Shown here: positions 48,401 to 57,400 of the stretch, piece by piece
Position numbering within the stretch: the first letter of the stretch is position 1
How the letters are laid out: the number at the start of each line of letters is the position of its first letter
Source of the DNA: Siphonodentalium dalli
Lineage: Eukaryota > Mollusca > Scaphopoda > Gadilida > Siphonodentaliidae
Direction of reading: 5' to 3'
Length of the DNA: 64,000 nucleotides
Assembly (NCBI GenBank): GCA_032622095.1
Contig: CP136066.1
Span: 42,235,835-42,299,834 of the forward strand
Position numbers and translations under genes: made by a program
Notes under the pieces: model-generated
Seen by the model: only the letters and a program-made list of their open reading frames with translations
What the model was told of the DNA's origin: nothing
The model's database searches: none

Positions 48401-51400
48401 CACACTGGATACAAATTTGAACTAAGATTCATCAAATTCATCAAGATGCTATTCAAACATTTCGGCGGACGGTAAGACAGATAGACGTTAGACAAGCAGA
48501 TGGTAAGATAGATCGACGTTAAACAGACGGACAGACAGATTGAGCGAGATAAATAACAATTTGTCTCGTTCACGAATGACATAATGTTTGATATCCACTC
48601 AAAAACACTAGATATTCTTTTTATTATATGCATTTACAAACCTCTGAATCTCCTTCTGGCTTTCTTCAAATGCGGCATATTTAATCCAGTTAATCATCAC
48701 AGATCTGTTCTTCCTGATGTTATCCTCAAAAGCCTGCAATGAAATACAGCAATAAGAATAATTACACAGTGGCAGCACCAAGTCAAGACTAGTGCACATC
48801 TGTCAACATCACTAATTTTCTTAAGGAATTTTTAAAAAATCTCAATTTCCAACTATCAATTTCAAGGGGAAAAACATTACCCTCTATAACCAATACGAAA
48901 ACAACACCGGAGAATCGCATTACCCTATATAACCAATGTATGCAAAAGTATTATAACAACACCGGAGAAAATCATTATCCACTATAACCAATGTATGCAA
49001 AAGTATTATAACAACACCGGAGAAAATCATTATCCACTATAACCAATGTATGCAAAAGTATTATAACAACACCGGAGAAAATCATTATCCACTATAACCA
49101 ATGTATGCAAAAGTATTATAACAACACCAGAGAAAATCATTATCCTCTATAACCAATGTATGCAAAAGTATTATAACAACACCGGAGAAAATCATTATCC
49201 ACTATAACCAATGTATGCAAAAGTATTATAACAACACCGGAGAAAATCATTATCCACTATAACCAATGTATGCAAAAGTATTATAACAACACCGGAGAAA
49301 ATCATTATCCACTATAACCAATGTATGCAAAAGTATTATAACAACACCGGAGAAAATCATTATCCACTATAACCAATGTATGCAAAAGTATTATAACAAC
49401 ACCAGAGAAAATCATTATCCTCTATAACCAATGTATGCAAAAGTATTATAACAACACCGGAGAAAATCATTATCCACTATAACCAATGTATGCTAAAGTA
49501 TTATAACAACACCGGAGAAAATCATTATCCACTACATGTATAACCAATGTATGCTATGTATACTATAACAACACCGGGAAAAAATCATTATCCTCTATAA
49601 CCCATGTATGCTATGTATACTATAACAACACCGTGACCTATTCACCCTCTCAGTATGAGAGCTATGTTCAAATTATGTAAAAAGGCGGGTTTAAAAAAAC
49701 ATTACGCCCCCACATCACCCTGGAGCCTTGTTTCAGTATGATAGGTACCAGTTAAGGGAAATAAGTTGAGTCATGAAACCATATGCACACTGAGGTGAGG
49801 TGCCATAGGGCACCTCACATATATAAGAGAATGCATTAGCATAACAATATTTACCTTGACCTTGTAAGCCAGTGTATCCTCTTATATGGGAGACTCTCAT
49901 ATACAAGAGAATGCACTGGCACAGGGTCTTTAATGCTGCACCAGCACAGCTCGCATCATGAAAGGGCTAAGAAATGTATTAACCCGTTGAACCCGTAACA
50001 CCGATATTTAGGTGCAAACGAACAGTGACTATATCACGTAACACCGATATTTCGGTGCAGCGACGACATGATTCGGTAGCAAATTTAGATATAGTATAAC
50101 GAGCGTCAGACCCACTGATTTATATTTAAATTGCCCCCCACATATGTCAGCGGCGCCCATGGTTCGTATGGAATGGTTGGCCGCTAGTATCGGGTAGAAA
50201 TATATGCGCATGCGCATAGCATATAATCTACAAAGCGAACTGTGTCGCTATATTTAGGGCATATAATTTCGTGTTCCCAGTGTATGTACAGCACAGACAT
50301 AATTTAGACACACAATTTCAGTTTAAATTACCCTCGCGTATATTAGTCAGTGTTCTGCTACATATGGGGAAGGGTCTATCGCCTATCAAGTTGATTTATT
50401 CGCGCATGCGCAGACCAGCACAATGACAAATAAATGGTTTATAACATACTTATACACGACATACCAACTAATATATATATTTAAATGGGCCTATTGAAGT
50501 TAGCGCTGGCAAAGGTGTGTATATGGATTGGCTGCCCACTAGAAACGGGCAGGAAAATATGCACATGCGCGCAGGCTATAGTTCATTTTGAAAAATGCGT
50601 TTAAGTGAATTGTGGCGCTATATATGGCATATAGTTGCATGTTTCACATGTTCAGTAGACACAATCTAGACAGCTTACTTGAACAATGGGGCCACGATAT
50701 GTTACGGGAAATTACGTTGTTTCTGCATGGTCTCTGTAATATCAGTCTCTGTTATGCCACATGCGGCAAAAAGTCTATCGCATATCAAGTTGACTTACTC
50801 GCACATGGTCAGGTATATCTTAAATTTCACATTAGGATATTGGTTGCATCGAAACGCAATTCGCTGATGTATAATTACAACGTTAAAAGCTAGAATTCTT
50901 TTATCCTGCAAATTTCGGGTAGTTGCCAAGTAACCGTTTCTAAGGAGAGATCGGGTGGCAAAGTATCCCGGTCTTAAAATGATCAGTGGTCCATGCATGC
51001 ATAGCATGCCTGCACAGTTTCAGTTATGTGTCCCCTTTGAACATAACCAACACCACGCGACTATAGACACTGTCTAAATTAAGGCAAAACATACCACTAA
51101 ATAGTTAGTGCAATGTCATTCGATCATTAGTGGTATTTGCTTAGCAACCAGTGCTACCCATAAATGGGATATTTGGTTCACTATTCTGGTCGGGTATATC
51201 TCAAATTTCACGTTAGGGTATTACCTGTATCAAAAAACGCAATCACTGGGGTTGAATAACGATGCTATAAGCTATATTTACATTTTCCAGTCAATTCAGG
51301 GTAGTTGCCTAGCAACCATTACCAAGGAATTGCCACGAGGCAAAGTCTCGCGATCTTATAATGATCGCTGATCCATGGGGGACTAACCTGTAAAGTTTCA

Positions 51401-54400
51401 GACCTGTGTCAGTTTGAACATAATCAACACCATGCGACTAGACACTGTCTAATTTAAGCGGAAATACCACTGGGAGCCCCGGGTCAGGGTGTCGATCACT
51501 GTGGGGCGTCAGGGTTCAAAGGGTTAAGAAAGGTTAGATGTTTCTGAGAATGGGGGTACAGCGTAATAATACCTCTATGAGCTCTTATAAGATTTTTACA
51601 TCTCCTTAACTGTGACCCGCCATATCAAATCCAGTCGTAAGTCGGGATTTTTTTTACCCTGTGCCAATGCATTCTCTTATATGTACCGTTATCCTCCCAT
51701 AGTCAGAGCAAACTAGTAACAGAGAATAAATCATCGCCTAACAGAAAAGTTGTCACCCATAAGCCGAAAGTTGTCTTAATCGGCACATCTAACATTCGGA
51801 AAATAGACCCTAAGAAAATGTCACAGAGATTTGACCTACATAAAATAGAAGCTTACACACTGGATGAGACTGCAAAAGAACTTAACGAACTAATCAAAGA
51901 CAAAGACCAAAATAGTTATCCAGATATTCTGGTCTTACATTCTCTCACAAATGACCTGAAATCGAATCCTGAAAGTTGCGCAACAAAAGTGAGAGCATTG
52001 GCATCAACAGTGAAAAATAAAATGCCAAAAACTAAATTAATAATTTCCTTAGCGACTCCCAGAAGCGATTCCGAAAAACATCTTGCCAATGTCAACGTGG
52101 TAAATGCAACACTGAAACGTGACTTCCTAAATGTAAAGGAAATTACACTATGTGACCATCGAAACATGTGGGACTGGGATCAACCTAGACAACAACTTTT
52201 AAATCAAGATGACTTGTACCATCTATCTGGTCATGGCGCTATAGTTCTCGCCACTAATATTTCAATTAAAATCAAAGAACAGCCAATACTCATCAGCATG
52301 AACATCAAATCAAAGGATGGACAAACTACAACAACCGCAATCCACGGAACTACATAAATGAAAATGACCAAAGCTACTCTAGTAGAAACAATGGTTTCAC
52401 ACAAAACAATAGGAGTCATCAACGTTCCTACTCAACCTGGCCATACAGCCAGGACTACTAGTACAGGTGACAATTGTTCCAACAAGCTGACTCATCAGCT
52501 GAAAATCCTATCATGGAATGTTGGAGGTTTAACATCAGGATCATATAAAAAGTACAATGATCCATATTTCCTTCAACATATTCATGATTGCAATATCATT
52601 CTTCTAACTGAAACACATGTGGGTCCCGAAGAAAGTATTAATGTAAACGGTTTCAAGTATTTCCCAGTATGTCGGAATATTTCTTCAAACGGTAGATACT
52701 TTGGTGGCCTGGGTATTTTAATAAGTACCAGCATAGCCAAAGGAGTACACCTTTTGAAGAACACCAGTGTAGACTACCAATGGCTCCAACTTGATAAACA
52801 TTTCTTCAATTTAACAAAAGATTTATATATTTGCATAGCTTACATCATCCCGGCAAATTCACATTATGAGAGTAGGCTCGATTATGATGTATTAAGTTCA
52901 ATAGAGGAGGACATAACGAAAACTTATTCAAAGAAAGGTCACATTATGATTTGTGGAGACTTGAACTCTCGAACTGGTAACAGAGTTGACATTGTTGAAA
53001 ATGACGATGATCACCAAATGATTGATCTTACAGACAATTCAAGTCAAATTAATATAAGAACTAATTCTGACCCAATCAGTGACAAACAGGGTAAACAACT
53101 GATAGACATGTGTGTTTCACAAGGCTTAATATTATTAAATGGTAGAATTTTTGGAGACTCCATTGGTAGTCCCACTTGCTTTAAGCCGAATGGTGTGAGT
53201 GTTGTGGATTATATGATAGTCTCAAGGGAGCTTATGGACCAAATTTTAATTTTCAGGTCTCTCCATTCCAACCTACAATGTCTGACTGTCATTGCAGCCT
53301 TAAATGTATTATATCTACAACATTCAGAAAAATCAAATCAAAATCACATTCAACCGATCATCAGAAACCAGCCCCTGGCAAATTTAGCTGGTCAAACACT
53401 TCCAAATCTGCATTCCAGCATGCACTCCATTGTCCGAATATCCAAAAACAAATATACAAATTTCAACAATCAACTTATTCCGCAGAGCAGATTGGCGAAG
53501 CAACAGTAGATCTAGAAAATATTTTAATTCAGGCAGCCAACATATCACTAAAGTTCAAAAACTCCAAATACCACAATCGGAAACGCACAAATAATTGGTT
53601 TGATGGTGAACTGAGAGATAGGCGCAAGACATTACAATATAAGGCCAACGACATGTCAACAAATCCCTTCAATAAGGCAAAACGTGATAGTTATTTCAAA
53701 TCCTACCGACAGTATAAAAAAATACTCCGAGTAAAAAAAAAGAAATATAAATTGCTTCTCCTACAGAAGCTCGGTAATCTTAGAGAGAATAATCCTAATG
53801 AATACTGGAAACTACTCAAAACTCTTCAATATGAAGAAGGCAGCCAGGAACCCAGGTTGGAAAACAATATTGAACTGGACAGTTGGGCATCCTATTTTAA
53901 GAACCTCAATCAAATAAACCCATCTGTCTCTGACAGAAATAAACAATTATCGGAATGCTTGGAAAATCTTGAAAGAGAAAAAACTTTTTCAGAACTCGAC
54001 TTTCGTATCTCCATGGAGGAGACTGAAAATAGTCTCAAATCGCTCAAGAGCAACAAAGCTGTTGGGTTAGACTCCATATCAAATGAGATCATAGGTGTCA
54101 GTCTACCATATCTTCTCAAACAATATCACAAACTGTTTAATCTAATATACTCAAATGGAATTTATCCAAAAGAATGGACCCAAGGGTATATCATACCAAT
54201 ATTTAAACAAGGTGACCCCAAAGATCCTAATAATTATAGAGGAATAACTATAAATTCATGTCTGGGGAAAGCATTTAACAAGATTTTGAACACACGGTTA
54301 ACCAAATACCTCGATCAACATGTCATGTTATCAGACAGTCAGGCCGGTTTCAGAAAAAATTACAGAACAGCAGATCACATGTTCATTCTGACAAGTCTCA

Positions 54401-57400
54401 TAGATAAATACACGGGTGACAAAGGGGGGAAATTATTCTGCTGTTTTGTGGATTTAAGAAAAGCTTTTGATACCGTTAGTCATCAGGGCTTACTCATAAA
54501 ACTCTTAAAATCTAATATCAGTGGGAAGTTCTACGACATAATAAAAAACATGTATTCAAAGGGTGAATTATCTGTAAAAGTAAATGGATGTATTAGTAAC
54601 TCTTTCGCATCAAATATCGGTGTGAAACAAGGGGACACATTAAGCCCCTTGCTGTTCAACCTATATGTTAATGACCTACCTTCATATCTCTCATCATCAA
54701 AAGACAAGGTAAAACTAGTTGAAAATGAAATTGAATGCCTAATGTATGCAGATGATCTGATTCTTATGTCACATACTGCAACTGGATTACAACAGAAGCT
54801 TCAATTACTTGAACAATATTGCAATGATTGGTGCCTTACTCTTAACACAGCTAAGACAAAAATTATTATTTCAAAACTTCATTTACAACAATTGTATAAT
54901 TGAGTGTGTCCAAAAATATAAATATCTAGGTCTAATTTTTCAATCAAGCGGTCTGTTCACACACGGTAGGCAGGATATTTACAATAGGTCCCTTAAGGCA
55001 TCTTTTAAATTAAGTAAAATAATGTCAAATTCTAGAGCCTCTCCTGAAACCATGTTACACCTATTCGATCACACCGTCAAACCAATTCTACTCTATGGAG
55101 TAGAAGTCTGGGGAGGTTACAACCCTAACTACAAGGCAGTTCAAAGAGCTAGTACAAATGCGAACCCTTTTAGTACAATATATGAGGACAACATTGCTGA
55201 CCGATCGCATATAAGATTTTGTAGATTCATTCTGGGAGTAAACAAAAAAAGCCCCAATATAGGAGTTCAATCTGAGCTAGGAAGGTTCCCAATGTATTTT
55301 CAAATAGTCAGATATCTCATTATATATCTACATCGTCTTCACCATAATGCCAACCCCCTATTACAAGAGGCTTTTCGGGCAACACAGTTAGGTCATAAAA
55401 AGGGCATCAACACATGGTATTCTACCATGACCTCAATATTGCAAAACCTAAAAATGAGAGAACAAGCCATTCTAAATCTCCCACTCGAGCAAGTTCTGAG
55501 AATTACTGATAAACAAATGTATAAAATGTTCAAGAAAGAATGGCACTCTATTCGTGACTCATATCTTACAAATGGGGAGGGCAAACTGGACTCATATTTC
55601 ACTTACAAAAACACATTTAAAAAAGAAGAATATTTAAATCTAGATAACTATGAGTCAAGAAAAGCTATGTGTCAACTCAGAATTAGTGCTCATAACCTGA
55701 GGATAGAGATGGACAGACATAAACCAAAAAACAAAAAACCACCCCGGTCCTTACGATTATGTAAAGTATGCAATGAGAATAAAATTGAAAATGAATATCA
55801 TTTTTTGACAGAATGCTCAAGATATCAGAATTCAAGAAAACAATTATATAAAGAAATAGGTTATCAGTGTACACATTTCACAAACCTGAGTAACCAGCAA
55901 AAATTTCATTGGCTCATGTCAACTGAAAACATTCACTCACTTAAGATTATTAGCAATTTCATTAAGGAAAGCTTTATACTTAGACAAACTGCTTTATCCC
56001 AATAATCCAGGGCTGTACATTAAATACCCATAACTTTCAATATGGAATTACCTTAACCTTTCTTATTGTCACACTGTATTACTTATCTCTTTTATTCTCA
56101 TTATTTAGTATGTTTCAAGAATCTAGTCACTTACTTATTTATCACTTAACCCATGCTGTACCATGACTGCCGACTACTCGGACAACGTCACGCCTAGCCA
56201 AGGCCTATATAGCTACTAGATTAGCTTTTTATACAAACACAAAAGCTAACTCCAGTCTCAAATGCTACATATTTAAATCTTTTGGTTTAAAAAAACAAAA
56301 AAAAACAAAAAAATTCGTTTTATTCACATTACTTGCTAACAACCATTATCTTATTCAAAGCAAGGGCATAAAGTTCTTACTAGTTATGCAGTCATGGTCA
56401 CTTTATATGTTTGTATCTGATTATATCTAGCTGTTACACCCTATACTATATGTTTGTTATGCTTATAACACTTTGTAACTTACCCACTGAGGGCCTTTAT
56501 TGGTAAATAAACTCTATTCTATTCTATTCTATTCTATTCTATATGCGAGTCGACCATAGGTCGCCTCGCATATATAAGAGAATGCATTGGCCTAACAATT
56601 TTTTACAATTTTAATAATTATTTCTTGTATTCTTTAACAATTTTATAATTTCACCCATACAGAGCCCCAGACAAACATGAGCAGACGACACTCTTCTATA
56701 TGCTTCTATATATGTGTGGGGCTCCCTGCAGGGTAATGGATGTTTTTTATTTTGTGTCCTAAAAATTGTAAGAAATATTTATTTTTAAAAAATGATAAAA
56801 AATTGTTAGGCCAATGCATTCTCTTATATATGCGAGGCGACCTATGGTCGACTCGCATATATAAGAGAATGCATTGGCACAGGGTAAAAAAATCCCGACT
56901 TACAACTGGATTTGATATGGCGGGTCACAACTATGTTTTCCACTCCATAATGGATATAAAGAATTAAAGTCGATTGCTAAATCATTGACTTACCTTTCTT
57001 TTCCTCATTCTGTAGTTCGCTAACTCATCTGGATCAGAAATCTTCTGTTTTGGAGGCTGTTAAATGATTGAAAAAATTCAAATCAATATTGTTATAGCTG
57101 CAACTCAATTCTGCCTACTATAGTTTTTTTTATTAATCTACATGTATCTTAGGCCGACAAAAAAAAATAGTGATGTTTCCAGTAACCCACCCACCCCTAG
57201 CCAAAACCTCCGCCCCAACTAATTTTATTGACCTCATGAAAACATAAATAAAAGACAAAAATTGAAACACAAAAATCGCATAAAAACTGCTGATCAGTCG
57301 CTGACCTGCATTATTTTACAATTATACCAAATGTTGGTGTTTGAAGATTAAATTAATTCATTTCCACCCTTCATTTTGTTCCCTCCGTTACTGGAAACAT

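Larger units (their letters stand above)
51683..56540 (+). mobile_element. CR1-like LINE, 5' truncated, with ATTCT-repeat 3' tail
   Basis: ORF1 is truncated at the insertion edge, ORF2 is complete but has two frameshifts, and the 3' end is GGTAAATAAACTCTATTCT with TATTC repeats. An esterase-type ORF1 and a short-repeat tail instead of poly(A) are CR1/L2-type features. It lies in intron 2 of CRNKL1, on the opposite strand. Confidence 0.87.
51612..56928. mobile_element. GTGACCCGCC-ended MITE interrupted by a CR1-like LINE
   Basis: The ends match the copy at 11980-12434 and are flanked by AACT (51608-51611, 56929-56932). The first hairpin arm stops at CTCTTATAT (51682) and resumes at ATATGCGAGTCGACC (56541), so the LINE entered the hairpin loop side after the MITE was in place. 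Confidence 0.88.

Noticed and set aside
45765..49630. CRISPR-like arrays (68 and 55 bp periods)
   Set aside because: There are no unique spacers between repeats; the whole unit repeats, and the context is an animal intron.
50612..50893. 93-residue ORF at 50.6 kb
   Set aside because: It lies in a degenerate ~380 bp tandem repeat and is not conserved between the repeat units.
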